Notes: generated by a model from the letters alone, not told the origin. Numbered from the stretch's first letter, positions 25,482 through 35,051 are shown. The stretch: 64,000 nucleotides of DNA from Bradyrhizobium sp. JYMT SZCCT0180 (GCF_018130165.1 NZ_JAFCLZ010000007.1:124001-188000), one strand, 5' to 3'. Translations and numbers: made by a program.

Positions 25482-26240
25482 ATGCAGGACACGATGCGGC
25501 TTTACCGCACGCTGTTTGGTACGCGCGCGTATGTCCGCTCGCTATGCGAAGGCGCCGCCTTTCTTTCTGCCAGCAGCATCGCGATCTTCGCCGCTGTCAC
25601 CTATGCCACGGTCCATGCCAGCAACCACGTCACCGATTTTGTGCTGAGCCGCGTCGGGCCCTACAACGTCCGCTTTCTGTTCATCTACGGCACGTTCACG
25701 GCCTTCGTCATCACGGCGGGGCTGCTGGCCTGGCGGCCGAACCGGTTGCCGTTCGCGCTGAAGGCAACGGCGCTGTTCCTGGTGGTCCGCGCCGTCTTCG
25801 TGGCGCTCACCCACATGGCGCCGTCGCCGATCGATCCGCAGCAGCCGGCGCCGTTTTTCAACTCGATTTTTTACGGCGGCGACTTGTTCTTTTCCGGCCA
25901 TACCGGCCTGCCGTTCCTCGCCGCGCTTGCCCTCTGGCACATCCCGCCATGGCGGACGTTCTACCTGGCACTGACCGTGTTCTTTGGCTCCGTCGTGCTG
26001 CTGGGCCATTATCACTATTCGATTGATGTGGTCGCCGCATTGTTCATCACCCACGGCGTCTTTCAGATGTCGCGCTGGCTGTTCGGCCGCGACTACGCGC
26101 TGTTTCGTTCCTCCGAGAGCCATGCCGTGCAACGGCCCAAGCGGGGCGTTCGCAAGCGGGTCGAAAAATGGGTCGAGGAGCACAGCCCAAAGCGCCCGAC
26201 ATTGATCCCCGTCGACGGAACCGCGCGAGCGTCTGAATAG
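25482..26240 (+). CDS. PAP2-like / sphingomyelin-synthase-like membrane protein
   Basis: The 252-residue protein has about six membrane helices. Two motifs define it: FFSGHTGLPFLAA and LGHYHYSIDVVAA, the histidine-based active-site pair (C2 and C3-like) of the sphingomyelin-synthase/PAP2_C branch of lipid phosphate phosphatases. These enzymes transfer or release lipid head groups on the periplasmic face. The third motif (KxxxxxxRP) of classic PAP2 is not seen, as in that branch. The C-terminus after 210 is a basic cytosolic tail. It stands alone on the plus strand, with a convergent glycosyltransferase gene downstream. Confidence 0.75.
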   Translation: MQDTMRLYRTLFGTRAYVRSLCEGAAFLSASSIAIFAAVTYATVHASNHVTDFVLSRVGPYNVRFLFIYGTFTAFVITAGLLAWRPNRLPFALKATALFLVVRAVFVALTHMAPSPIDPQQPAPFFNSIFYGGDLFFSGHTGLPFLAALALWHIPPWRTFYLALTVFFGSVVLLGHYHYSIDVVAALFITHGVFQMSRWLFGRDYALFRSSESHAVQRPKRGVRKRVEKWVEEHSPKRPTLIPVDGTARASE

Positions 26241-26331
26241 TTCCGTGTTGCACGCCGCCGGTGAAGACTCCGACGATGGCACAGGCCATCGTCGGAGACG
26301 TCGATGGGCGTCCTCACGGAAACCGCCCTCT

Positions 26332-27399
26332 CTACTCCGCGCTGCTGACCAGTTTCATCCGCGGCTTCACCGCGTCGATCATGCCCTGATAGGTGTTGAC
26401 ATAGTCGAGCGCCATTCGGCGAGCCGTAAAGCGCGTCTCGAAATGCGTGCGAATGGCCTGGCGATCCAGCTCCCCCAGCCGCCCGACATCGGCGACCGCG
26501 CTGATTTCATCCTCGACGATGAAGCCAGTCTTGCCGTCGTCGATGATTTCAGGAACCGATCCACGGTTGTAGGCGATCACGGGCGTGCCGCAGGCCATTG
26601 CCTCGATCATGACGAGGCCGAACGGCTCGGGCCAGTCGATCGGCAGCAGCAGCCCGATCGCCCCGCTCAGGAAATCGGCTTTCTCGTGGTCCCCGATTTC
26701 GCCGATAAACTCGACCAGCGGATGATTCATCATCGGCTTGATGACCGCATCGTAATATTCCTGGTCCGCACGATCGACCTTCGCCGCAATCTTGAGCGGG
26801 ATGCCGCAGCGGATCGCGATCCTGATCGCCCGGTCCACGCCCTTCTCCGGCGCGATACGGCCGAGGACGGCAAGATAGCTCGGCTTCACGGCCTGGGGCG
26901 TCAGCAGCTTCTCCGGCAGGCCATGATAGATGGTGTTGATGAAGTTCGCTTTCGGCACCGGCCGCCGCTGCGCATTTGAGATCGAAACAAGCGGAATCTT
27001 CGAGAATGTCGCGAACACCGGCTGATGCTCGGGAAGATCCAGCCGGCCGTGCAACGTGGTCACGAACGGCGTCGGCTGCCGCGCGAACAGCGAGAACGGA
27101 TAGTAGTCGAGATGGAAGTGAAGAAAGTCGAATTCTTCATCGTCACATTTTTGCCGCACGCGCTCGAGCATCAGCATGTGAAGTGCGTTCGGATCCCGCA
27201 CCGACCCGTCCAGCCTCAATGCCTTCGGCCATGTCGCATCCAGTTTGCCGGAAGTTCGGGAATCGCCGCTGGCGAATAGCGTGACCTCGTGGCCCAGGGC
27301 GACCAGTTCCTCGGTCAGCCAATAGACGACGCGTTCGGTGCCGCCATACAGCCTGGGCGGAACAGCCTCCGTCAACGGAGCAACCTGCGCGATGCGCAT
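26332..27399 (-). CDS. Glycosyltransferase family 4 protein
   Basis: The 355-residue enzyme has the GT-B fold: an N-terminal half starting MRIAQVAPLTEAVPPRLYGG with the GGTERVV glycine loop, and a C-terminal nucleotide-sugar half with VLGRIAPEKGVDRA and the EPFGLVMIEAMACGTPVIAY motif (the E-x7-E retaining motif). It transfers a sugar from a nucleotide donor with retention of configuration. Acceptor unknown; possibly surface or storage polysaccharide. It is divergent from an ABC exporter gene. Upstream, 27400-27687 (288 bp) carries no gene. Confidence 0.9.
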   Translation of the reverse strand: MRIAQVAPLTEAVPPRLYGGTERVVYWLTEELVALGHEVTLFASGDSRTSGKLDATWPKALRLDGSVRDPNALHMLMLERVRQKCDDEEFDFLHFHLDYYPFSLFARQPTPFVTTLHGRLDLPEHQPVFATFSKIPLVSISNAQRRPVPKANFINTIYHGLPEKLLTPQAVKPSYLAVLGRIAPEKGVDRAIRIAIRCGIPLKIAAKVDRADQEYYDAVIKPMMNHPLVEFIGEIGDHEKADFLSGAIGLLLPIDWPEPFGLVMIEAMACGTPVIAYNRGSVPEIIDDGKTGFIVEDEISAVADVGRLGELDRQAIRTHFETRFTARRMALDYVNTYQGMIDAVKPRMKLVSSAE

Positions 27400-27687
27400 C
27401 CTAACAACCTCCTGATCGTGATTTTACTGTGAAAGCCCTCAACCCTCGTGGCGCGGCATCGCCAGAGCGGGAACGTTTACGCAGATGCGAAGTTCCCACA
27501 TTGGTGCGCACTTCTCTCACACTGTCGTCTTGCTGATGCCATCACACGTGATCAGACTTCTTGAACAACCTTTGCTGCGAAATTGTTGTGCAGTTGAGGC
27601 GTTGCCGCGCCATTCGAATGACGGCCGTCGACAGGGTCGGGGTTCCGCCAGGATTTCCCGTTAATCTCCAACAGGTTTAGCAGACAC

Positions 27688-29451
27688 ATGGACAATCTAT
27701 CGGGATACGCGAACCGACCATTCCCCTTTGTAATGCGCTATCTGCGCCGGCGGCCCGCGGCGCATCTGGTGATTCTGTTCACGGTGGTGGCAGCCGTTGC
27801 CTGCTCGGTCGGCACACAATACGGCGTGAAGTATCTGGTCGACGCCCTCGCCGCCGGACCTGCGCATGGCGGCGGTGTATGGCTGGCATTCGTTTTTCTC
27901 ATAGCGCTGATTGGTTCCGACGTCCTGCTGTGGCGCATCGCGAGCTGGACAGCGAGCTTCACGTTCGTCGGCGTCACCGGCGATCTGCGCCGCGACATGT
28001 TCCGCCATTTGACCGGGCACGCCCCGAGCTATTTCATCGACCGGCTCCCGGGCATGCTGACAAGCCGGATCACGGCCACCTCCAATGCCGTATTCACGGT
28101 GGAGAACATGTTCGTATGGAACGTGTTGCCGCCCTGCATCGCCACAATTGTGGCAATCGCGCTGATTGGAACCGTCAGCCTGCCGATGGCGGCCGGCATG
28201 ATCGTGATCGCAAGCGTGGTCCTGATCGCCATGTTCCGGATCGCCGCCGCAGGCAAGCCGTTACATGACGACTATGCCGACAAGGCCGCCGCCGTTGACG
28301 GCGAAATGGTCGACGTCATCAACAACATGCCGCTGGTGCGGGCGTTCTGCGGGCTCGACCATGAGCACAACCGCTTCGACAACACCGTCGACCGCGAACT
28401 GACCGCGCGGGGCCGCAGCCTGCGCTATCTGGAAAAGCTTCGGCTCACCCATGCCGTGATCACGCTGGCATTGACGGTGGCCCTGTTGTACTGGGCGGTC
28501 ACGCTGTGGCAGAGCGGCCAGGCCACGACCGGCGACGTGGTGCTGGTCTGCACGCTCGGCCTATCCATCCTGCACGCGACCCGCGATCTGGCGGTAGCAC
28601 TCGTCGATGTCACCCAGCACACGGCCAGGCTTTCGGAGGCGATCGCGACGCTGCTGCAACCGCATGAGCTGCGCGACCATCCCGAGGCCGAACCGCTGAT
28701 CAAGAGCGGTGCCGCCATCGCCTTTGGGAATATCTCGTTTGGATATCCCGGCGGCGTCCAGGTGTTCGACAAATTCAACCTGAATCTCAAACCCGGGCAG
28801 CGCGTCGGCCTGGTCGGCCAATCCGGCGGCGGCAAATCCAGCCTGTTTGTGCTGTTGCAGCGCTTCTATGACGTCGACAATGGCAGCATCACCGTCGACG
28901 GCCAGGATATTTCGCGCGTCACCCAGCAAAGCCTCCGCGAAGCCATTTCGGTCGTGCCGCAGGACATCTCGATGTTCCACCGCACGATCCTTGAGAACAT
29001 CCGCTATGGCCGTCCGACGGCGAGCGACGACGAGGTCCTGCGCGCGGCGATCGCGGCGCGATGTGACTTCGTCGAAAACCTGCCCGACGGCCTTGCCACC
29101 ATGGTCGGCGATCGCGGCGTCAAGCTCTCCGGCGGCCAGCGGCAACGCATCGCGATCGCGCGCGCGTTCCTGAAGGACGCGCCGATCCTCCTGCTCGACG
29201 AGGCGACGGCCGCGCTTGACGGCGAGTCCGAGGAAGCGATCCGCGAGGCGCTCGGCCGCCTGATGCGCGGCCGCACCGTGATCGCGATCGCCCATCGTCT
29301 CGCCACGCTCCGGCATTTCGATCGCGTCGTGGTTCTCAGGGACGGCAAGATCATCGAGGATGGCCCTCCGGACCGCCTGATGCGCGAAACCGGTCCGTAC
29401 CGGCAGCTCGTGACACAGGAAATGAACCGTCTCGCGGTCCACGCAGCCTGA
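27688..29451 (+). CDS. ABC exporter, fused membrane and ATPase domains
   Basis: The 587-residue half-transporter has six membrane helices (about 25-325) followed by an ATPase domain: Walker A GLVGQSGGGKSS, signature KLSGGQRQRIAIARA, Walker B ILLLDEATAALD and the H-loop IAHRLAT. It is of the MsbA/ABCB class and works as a dimer. It starts directly with the membrane domain, so it lacks the N-terminal C39 peptidase that peptide-maturing exporters carry; it is therefore not an obvious maturation transporter for the double-glycine peptide 2.5 kb upstream. The substrate may be lipid, glycan or peptide. Confidence 0.9.
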   Translation: MDNLSGYANRPFPFVMRYLRRRPAAHLVILFTVVAAVACSVGTQYGVKYLVDALAAGPAHGGGVWLAFVFLIALIGSDVLLWRIASWTASFTFVGVTGDLRRDMFRHLTGHAPSYFIDRLPGMLTSRITATSNAVFTVENMFVWNVLPPCIATIVAIALIGTVSLPMAAGMIVIASVVLIAMFRIAAAGKPLHDDYADKAAAVDGEMVDVINNMPLVRAFCGLDHEHNRFDNTVDRELTARGRSLRYLEKLRLTHAVITLALTVALLYWAVTLWQSGQATTGDVVLVCTLGLSILHATRDLAVALVDVTQHTARLSEAIATLLQPHELRDHPEAEPLIKSGAAIAFGNISFGYPGGVQVFDKFNLNLKPGQRVGLVGQSGGGKSSLFVLLQRFYDVDNGSITVDGQDISRVTQQSLREAISVVPQDISMFHRTILENIRYGRPTASDDEVLRAAIAARCDFVENLPDGLATMVGDRGVKLSGGQRQRIAIARAFLKDAPILLLDEATAALDGESEEAIREALGRLMRGRTVIAIAHRLATLRHFDRVVVLRDGKIIEDGPPDRLMRETGPYRQLVTQEMNRLAVHAA

Positions 29452-29535
29452 AATCGCGGCCACGAATAGAGTACAGTCAGGTCGGCGTCGCGGCGCGCGG
29501 GGCGGTATCCGCAGGGGTTAAGATAGAGGTTACGC

Positions 29536-31737
29536 ATGGCCACCAAAGCCAACGTCCAGCGGGCGGATGCTCCTCTCGCGGAGCAGATCACGGAATCGCC
29601 GTTCTACATTCCGATGACCGGCCAGGCCGCACGGCCGCGCCGCACCCTGAAGCATGACGATACGTTCATCGTCCTCGACAGCCACGGCGACATCGGCGCT
29701 TCCGCCGGTGGACCCGATGGATTGTTCAATGCCGACACCCGCTATCTGGCGCGGCTCGAGCTGTTGCTGAACCAGACTCAGCCATTACTGCTCGGCTCCA
29801 ACCTGCGCGACGACAACTCCGCGCTGACGATCGACCTCACCAATCCCGACATCTATGACGGCGACCGGATCGTCCTGCAGAAGGATCTGATCCACATCGT
29901 ACGCACCATCTTCCTGTGGCGCGGCACCGCCTATCAGCGGGTCGCCGTCCAGAACCATGGCGACCGGGCGGCACACATCGATCTGACCTTCCTGTTCGAC
30001 AATGATTTCGCCGATCTGTTCGAGGTGCGCGGCGCGAGGCGCCCGCGCCGCGGCACCGGCACCAGCGAACTGCTCAGCCCCGCCGATGTCAGGTTCGAAT
30101 ATCACGGCCTCGACGGCGAGGCGCGGACGACCAATCTGCATTTCGACCCGCGCCCGACCCTGCTGGCGGTGAACAGCGGCAGCTATCATTTCGCGCTCGA
30201 GCCGCAGCAGCTTACCTCGGTATTCGTTGCGGTGACCTGCAACTATGCAGCGGAGCACCGGCCGGCGCCGTTCATGCACGGCCTGCTCGCGCATCGCCGC
30301 GAAATGCGCCGTTCGACCGCGGGCGCCGCCAGCGTCGAAACCTCGAACAGCATCTTCAATGAGGTGCTGTGCCAGTCGATGGCCGATCTCAACATGCTGA
30401 TGACCGACACCGCGCATGGCCGCTATCCCTATGCCGGCATTCCCTGGTATTCGACTACGTTCGGCCGCGACGGCCTGATATCAGCGCTGCAGATGCTGTG
30501 GATCGATCCGCGCGTGGCCTGCGGCGTGCTCAAACGCCTCGCCGCGTACCAGGCCACGGCCGTCGATGCCCTGAACGATGCCGAACCAGGCAAGATCCTG
30601 CATGAAATGCGCGGCGGCGAAATGGCGGCGCTGCGCGAAGTGCCGTTCGCGCAATATTACGGCAGCGTCGATTCCACGCCGCTGTTCGTGTTGCTGGCGG
30701 GATTCTATTTCGAGCGCACCGGTGACGAGGACACGCTGCGCGAACTGTGGCCTGCGATCGAGGCCGCGCTGGCCTGGATCGACGGGCCCGGCGACCCTGA
30801 TCGCGACGGCTTTGTCGAGTATCAGCGCGCGTCCGACCAGGGCCTCGCCAATCAGGGCTGGAAGGATTCCTTCGACGCGATCTTTCATGCCGATGGCCAG
30901 TTGGCCGAAGGCCACATCGCCCTGTGCGAGGTTCAGGGTTACGTCTTCGCTGGCAAACGGCTGGCGGCGCGTTGCGCGCGCCAACTTGGCTTTGCCGAGA
31001 AGGCGCGCAGGCTCGATGAGGAGGCAACGGAGCTTGCCATGCGCTTTGAGGAGGCGTTCTGGTGTCCGGACATGGGCACCTACGCGCTCGCGCTCGACGG
31101 CGCTAAGCGGCCGTGCAAGGTGCGGACCTCCAATGCCGGCCAGCTCCTGTTCACGGGCATCATTGGCGACGACCGTGCGCGCATGGTCGCCGCCGACCTG
31201 ATGCGGCCGCGCTTCTTCACCGGCTGGGGCATTCGCACCGTGGCATCAGGCGAGTCCCGCTACAATCCGATGTCCTACCACAACGGCTCGATCTGGCCGC
31301 ACGACAACGCGCTGATCGCGCTGGGCCTTGCGCGCTACGGCCTGAAACATTCAGTCGAACATCTGTTCAAGGGGTTGTTCGGCGCGGCGAGTTACATGGA
31401 TCTCAGGCGGTTGCCAGAATTGTTCTGCGGCTTTCACCGCGAGCGGCGGTTTGGCCCGACGCTCTATCCCGTGGCGTGCTCGCCGCAGGCATGGGCGAGC
31501 GCGACGCCGTTCACGCTGCTGGAAGCTTCGCTCGGCCTGGAATTCGATGCGCGGGCCGGCGAAATCCGCCTGCGGAATCCGCGTCTGCCGGAATTCCTGA
31601 ACGAGGTCGTGCTGCGTGACTTGCGGCTTGGCGATAGCAGCGTCGATCTTCGCCTGCGCCGTCACGGCGACGACGTATCGCTCGAAATGATGCGGACGCG
31701 CGGCCGCGTTCAGGTCTCGATCGTGTTGTCGCGCTGA
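29536..31737 (+). CDS. Glycogen-debranching-type enzyme (amylo-alpha-1,6-glucosidase)
   Basis: The 733-residue protein has an N-terminal GDE_N_bis-type domain (about 30-240, KHDDTFIVLDSHGDIG and GLFNADTRYLARLELLL) and an (alpha/alpha)6 catalytic region from about 270, with GIPWYSTTFGRDGLISALQ and WKDSFDAI, and a late PHDNALIALG motif. These proteins cleave alpha-1,6 branches of glycogen-like glucans or related oligosaccharides. No signal peptide, so cytosolic. It is 84 bp after the ABC exporter on the same strand, and may be in one transcription unit with it. Confidence 0.88.
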   Translation: MATKANVQRADAPLAEQITESPFYIPMTGQAARPRRTLKHDDTFIVLDSHGDIGASAGGPDGLFNADTRYLARLELLLNQTQPLLLGSNLRDDNSALTIDLTNPDIYDGDRIVLQKDLIHIVRTIFLWRGTAYQRVAVQNHGDRAAHIDLTFLFDNDFADLFEVRGARRPRRGTGTSELLSPADVRFEYHGLDGEARTTNLHFDPRPTLLAVNSGSYHFALEPQQLTSVFVAVTCNYAAEHRPAPFMHGLLAHRREMRRSTAGAASVETSNSIFNEVLCQSMADLNMLMTDTAHGRYPYAGIPWYSTTFGRDGLISALQMLWIDPRVACGVLKRLAAYQATAVDALNDAEPGKILHEMRGGEMAALREVPFAQYYGSVDSTPLFVLLAGFYFERTGDEDTLRELWPAIEAALAWIDGPGDPDRDGFVEYQRASDQGLANQGWKDSFDAIFHADGQLAEGHIALCEVQGYVFAGKRLAARCARQLGFAEKARRLDEEATELAMRFEEAFWCPDMGTYALALDGAKRPCKVRTSNAGQLLFTGIIGDDRARMVAADLMRPRFFTGWGIRTVASGESRYNPMSYHNGSIWPHDNALIALGLARYGLKHSVEHLFKGLFGAASYMDLRRLPELFCGFHRERRFGPTLYPVACSPQAWASATPFTLLEASLGLEFDARAGEIRLRNPRLPEFLNEVVLRDLRLGDSSVDLRLRRHGDDVSLEMMRTRGRVQVSIVLSR

Positions 31738-31826
31738 CGGCGATCGTATCGGCGAAAATGGATGGCGAAACCGGCTGTGGCCGGTTCGTCACCTCTGCGC
31801 AACCGTGAAGAGCTTCAGGAGACCGC

Positions 31827-32339
31827 ATGCGTTCAGGGCAAAAGATCACGGCAGCCGTTCTGGTGTGGAGCGCGATATCCCTCGGCGCACTGGCGGTCGC
31901 GCAGGAACCAGACAAGAGCTCACCGGCCCCCGCCACACCAAGTCCGGCGGCAAAGAGCTCGCCGGATGCGCCGAAAGAACCGGTGCCCCCGCCTTCCGTC
32001 ACGGTCATCCGCGCGGCGGACGCACGCGGGATTCTCGGACGCGATGTCCGCAGCACGGCCGGCGAGAACATGGGGCGCATCGTCGACGTGATCGTCGATC
32101 GCTCCGGAACCGTGCGCGCCGCGGTGATCGATTTCGGCGGCTTTCTCGGCGTCGGCAGCCGAAAGATCGTCGTCGACTGGAACGCACTCCACTTCGGACA
32201 AGTTACCAACAAGAAGGAAAGCATGACGCTCGAGTTGACGTTGGAACAGGTCAAGGCCGCACCCGAATACAAGGAAGATACGCCGATCGTGGTGCTTGGC
32301 GCCTCCGGCAGTCTGCAGCCGCTGCAATTCGACCACTGA
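31827..32339 (+). CDS. Secreted PRC-barrel domain protein
   Basis: The 170-residue product has a signal peptide (to about GALAVAQE), a Pro/Ala/Ser-rich linker (SSPAPATPSPAAKSSPD) and a PRC-barrel domain: ADARGILGRDVRSTAGENMG, then VDVIVDRSGTVRAAVIDFGG and KIVVDWNALHF. PRC barrels bind partner proteins or RNA; exported ones are common in rhizobia and have no known enzymatic role. It ends in TGA-C, and the next gene continues in the same frame. Confidence 0.82.
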   Translation: MRSGQKITAAVLVWSAISLGALAVAQEPDKSSPAPATPSPAAKSSPDAPKEPVPPPSVTVIRAADARGILGRDVRSTAGENMGRIVDVIVDRSGTVRAAVIDFGGFLGVGSRKIVVDWNALHFGQVTNKKESMTLELTLEQVKAAPEYKEDTPIVVLGASGSLQPLQFDH

Positions 32340-32357
32340 CGGAGGAGGAGAATTCCA

Positions 32358-33686
32358 CTGTCCGCGCGCCCGAACCCATATCCCAAAGATTCTGGCAAAG
32401 ATCTTGCCAAGGATTTTGCCGGTGAGACGCGGAGCGCGCCGTCCACCGATGAACGCGGCGACACGTCACCGCCGCCGGCATCGCCCGAGCCGCACCCTTC
32501 GGCGCAAAGCCAGCGCGGCCTCGACTGGTTCATCTTCTTTCTCGCCGACGTCCAGACCGGCTTTGGTCCGTTCGTCGCGGTGTACCTCACGACGCAGAAA
32601 TGGACCCAGGTCGAGATCGGGCTGGTGCTGTCGATCGGCGGCATTGTCGGGCTGATCGGCCAGATGCCGGGCGGCGCCATCATCGACGCCGCCCGCAGAG
32701 AGCGGCTGGTCGCCGGTTTTGCGGTCGCAGCGATCGGGGTCGCAGCACTGGCCTATGCGGCATGGCCGATCTTTCCCGTCATCGCGGCGGCGGCGACATT
32801 GCACGCCATGGCGAGCTGCGTGCTCGGCCCGGCAATCGCCGCGATCAGCCTTGGATTGGTCGGACCGGCCGCGATCGGCGAACGGCTCGGGCGCAATGCG
32901 CGGTTCGCGTCAATCGGCAACGGCGTCGCCGCGGCGCTGATGGGGGCCTGCGGCTATTTCATCTCCAGCCGCTCGGTGTTTCTGGCCACTTTCGTTCTGG
33001 TGATCTTCACCATAATCGCGCTATCCCGGATCAAGGATCGCGAAATCGATCCGGAGCAGGCCCATGGCGCGATCGTCCGCGCCAAGCCGGATCCTGAAGC
33101 CACCAGCGTGCTGCATCTGCTGCGCCAGCGCCCGCTGCTGATCTTTGCCGGCGCCGTGATGTTGCTGCAACTCGCCAACGCCGCGATGCTGCCCTTGATG
33201 GCCGGCATCGTGACGACGCGTTCGACCCAGTGGGCGCCGGTGCTGATCGCGGCGTGCATCATCCTGCCGCAGGCGATCGTGGCGCTGACCTCGCCATCGG
33301 TTGGCCGCAAGGCCCAGCAATGGGGCCGAAGGCCGCTGCTGCTGATCGGCTTCACTGCCCTCGCCATCCGCGGCGTGCTGTTCGCAACCGTCACCGACCC
33401 CTACGCTCTGGTGGCCGTGCAATTCTTCGACGGCATCACCGCCGCGGTGTTCGGCGTGCTGATCCCGTTGACCGTCGCCGACATCGCATTCGGCAGCGGC
33501 CATTTCAACCTCGCCCAGGGCGTGGTGGGGACGGCAGTGGGGATCGGGGCATCGCTGAGTAATGTGTTGGCAGGCTATGTCAGCGACCAGTTTGGACACA
33601 GCCTGGCCTTCCTCGGCCTGTCCGGCATTGCCTGCGTCGGGCTTTGTCTGATTGCGTTCGTGATGCCGGAGACGAAGCGGGCGTGA
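32358..33686 (+). CDS. MFS transporter with non-standard start (CTG proposed)
   Basis: The product has about 12 membrane helices, starting with GLDWFIFFLADVQTGFGPF, which is the first helix, so coding must begin well upstream of the first GTG at 32580. Between the PRC-barrel stop (32337-32339) and that helix the same frame has no ATG, GTG or TTG. A CTG at 32358 lies seven bases after GGAGGAGGAG, an unusually strong ribosome site; it gives 442 residues with a 58-residue Pro/Lys/Asp-rich cytosolic N-tail containing DSGKDLAKDFAG. The alternative is limited read-through of the TGA-C. The transporter's substrate is unknown. Confidence 0.7.
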   Translation: MSARPNPYPKDSGKDLAKDFAGETRSAPSTDERGDTSPPPASPEPHPSAQSQRGLDWFIFFLADVQTGFGPFVAVYLTTQKWTQVEIGLVLSIGGIVGLIGQMPGGAIIDAARRERLVAGFAVAAIGVAALAYAAWPIFPVIAAAATLHAMASCVLGPAIAAISLGLVGPAAIGERLGRNARFASIGNGVAAALMGACGYFISSRSVFLATFVLVIFTIIALSRIKDREIDPEQAHGAIVRAKPDPEATSVLHLLRQRPLLIFAGAVMLLQLANAAMLPLMAGIVTTRSTQWAPVLIAACIILPQAIVALTSPSVGRKAQQWGRRPLLLIGFTALAIRGVLFATVTDPYALVAVQFFDGITAAVFGVLIPLTVADIAFGSGHFNLAQGVVGTAVGIGASLSNVLAGYVSDQFGHSLAFLGLSGIACVGLCLIAFVMPETKRA

Positions 33687-33706
33687 GGACGGCTTGCGCC
33701 ATTTTT

Positions 33707-33790
33707 CGTCATGCCCGGCCTTGTGCCGGGCATCCACGTATTGCTTGTCGAGACAAGACGTAGATGGCCGGGACAAGTCCGGCCATGACG
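33707..33790. repeat. Palindromic intergenic repeat, CGTCATGCCCGGCC family
   Basis: CGTCATGCCCGGCC...CCGGGCATCCACGT on the left pairs with ACGTAGATGGCCGGG...GGCCATGACG on the right. Second copy of the element at 7401-7494. It lies between convergent genes. Confidence 0.85.
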
Positions 33791-33817
33791 AACACTAACA
33801 TTCGCGCTCGCTCGGAC

Positions 33818-34393
33818 TTACGCCCCCAGCTCCACCGTCTTGAATTCCGCCGGCAAAATCACTTCCAGCAATTCGACGTCGTCGGAATAATCAAGGATCA
33901 GATGCCTGATGCGCGGCGGCTGGGTCCAGCAGCCGCCCTCTTTCATCAAAGTCTCTCCCTGGCCTTCCATGTAGGTCTTCACCCAGCCCTTGAGCACATA
34001 GACCATCTGGAATTCGACGTCGTGGTAATGCAGTTTTGAAACTTCCTCGGGGTTGCAAGGTCCGATCAGCCGGATCACATGCGCCTGCGCCAGGCCATGG
34101 GTCGCCGCGGCAATGCCGAGATCGCGATACTGCGCATAGGTGCGCAGGCCGTCGGCCTTGAAATCCTCATCGCGGTGATGACTGATGGCGATGCGCTGTT
34201 TCGGCCGCGCCTTCGGCTTTGCTACGGCCTTGGCCGCTGGCTTGGCTGCCGCCTTCGACTTGGCCGTGGCGACGCGGCCTTTTGATGCGATGGTCTTGCG
34301 GGCTGTGGATTTGGCTGCCGTGCCAAGGCCCGTCCATTTCTTCTTCACCGCGGTTTTGGCTACGGCTTTCGATGTGGCTTTTTGTTTGGCCAT
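33818..34393 (-). CDS. Cupin-domain protein with a histone-H1-like N-terminal tail
   Basis: The 191-residue protein begins with about 70 residues of Lys/Ala/Thr-rich sequence (AKQKATSKAVAKTAVKKKW, AAAKPAAKAVAKPKARPK), like bacterial histone-H1-type tails. It then has one cupin barrel: LHYHDVEFQMVYVLKGW (metal-type His/Glu motif 1) and PRIRHLILDYSDD (motif 2). Start at ATG preceded by GGGAGG. The tail should bind DNA or RNA, or other polyanions. Cupins of this form bind small ligands or a metal; no reaction can be named. Confidence 0.78.
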   Translation of the reverse strand: MAKQKATSKAVAKTAVKKKWTGLGTAAKSTARKTIASKGRVATAKSKAAAKPAAKAVAKPKARPKQRIAISHHRDEDFKADGLRTYAQYRDLGIAAATHGLAQAHVIRLIGPCNPEEVSKLHYHDVEFQMVYVLKGWVKTYMEGQGETLMKEGGCWTQPPRIRHLILDYSDDVELLEVILPAEFKTVELGA

Positions 34394-34445
34394 TGGTGCC
34401 CTCCCGTTTGTTTGATGACGGGAGGCTAACACAAAATGAAATTCG

Positions 34446-34530
34446 TAGGGAGCAAAGGCGCGCTCGCGCCGTGCCCACCATCTTCATCGAGCAAGGAATG
34501 GTGGGCACGCTTGCGCTTTGCCCACCCTAC
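34446..34530. repeat. Palindromic intergenic repeat, CGTAGGG...CCCTAC family
   Basis: The ends TAGGGAGCAAAGGCGC and GCGCTTTGCCCACCCTA are inverted, and GTGCCCACCAT pairs with ATGGTGGGCAC inside. A half copy (CGCCCACCCTACTGAT) lies at 37849. It lies upstream of the cupin start and downstream of usg. Confidence 0.75.
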
Positions 34531-34542
34531 AAATCTTTCCGC

Positions 34543-34830
34543 TCAATGCAGCCTGAACACGCCGTCTACGGCGCGAAGCTCGGCCGGCTTGATCAGCTTG
34601 GAATGCGCGACCGTGACCGAGTACAGCGGGCCGTCGAGCTTTTCCTGCCAGAAGGCCAGAAAATCTTTCAGCGCCGGAAATTTCGGAAACAGATCGTAGT
34701 TCTGCCAGACGTATGTCTGCAGCAGCGAGGGATGATCCGGCAACCGATACAGAATTTGCGCCGTCGTCAGCCCATAACCCAGCACCTGCTTCCGGAAATC
34801 GTCGGAAACAACTCCAACCCGCGAGACCAT
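34543..34830 (-). CDS. usg: Usg family protein
   Basis: The 95-residue protein matches the Usg family: DFRKQVLGYGLTTAQILYRL, PDHPSLLQTYVWQNYDL and KLIKPAELRAVDG are nearly invariant in alphaproteobacteria. The name is historical (a small protein first seen next to trpF-type genes); function unknown. The start at the second ATG is favoured because it lies five bases after GGAGG; the first ATG overlaps that site. It is soluble, with no cysteines. Confidence 0.85.
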   Translation of the reverse strand: MVSRVGVVSDDFRKQVLGYGLTTAQILYRLPDHPSLLQTYVWQNYDLFPKFPALKDFLAFWQEKLDGPLYSVTVAHSKLIKPAELRAVDGVFRLH

Positions 34831-35051
34831 GCCAACCTCCATTTTAGGAAGCGCATTTCACGTGGGTGGCCAACACCGAGCCACCCCGGCGGAGATGCGC
34901 TCACATGAGAGAAATGTGACGCACGATACCTGCCCATCACAAGCCTAAATGTTTAATGATCTGTTGAAAATTCATGCGTTAGCAGCAGCTTACCGCACGT
35001 GCTAATACGGGGTCGGCGGGCGTTTACCTCGATTAATCATGATGAATGAAA

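Noticed and set aside
27688..29451. Could the ABC exporter be the maturation transporter for the peptide at 25032?
   Set aside because: It begins directly with the membrane domain. No C39 Cys/His peptidase region is present upstream.
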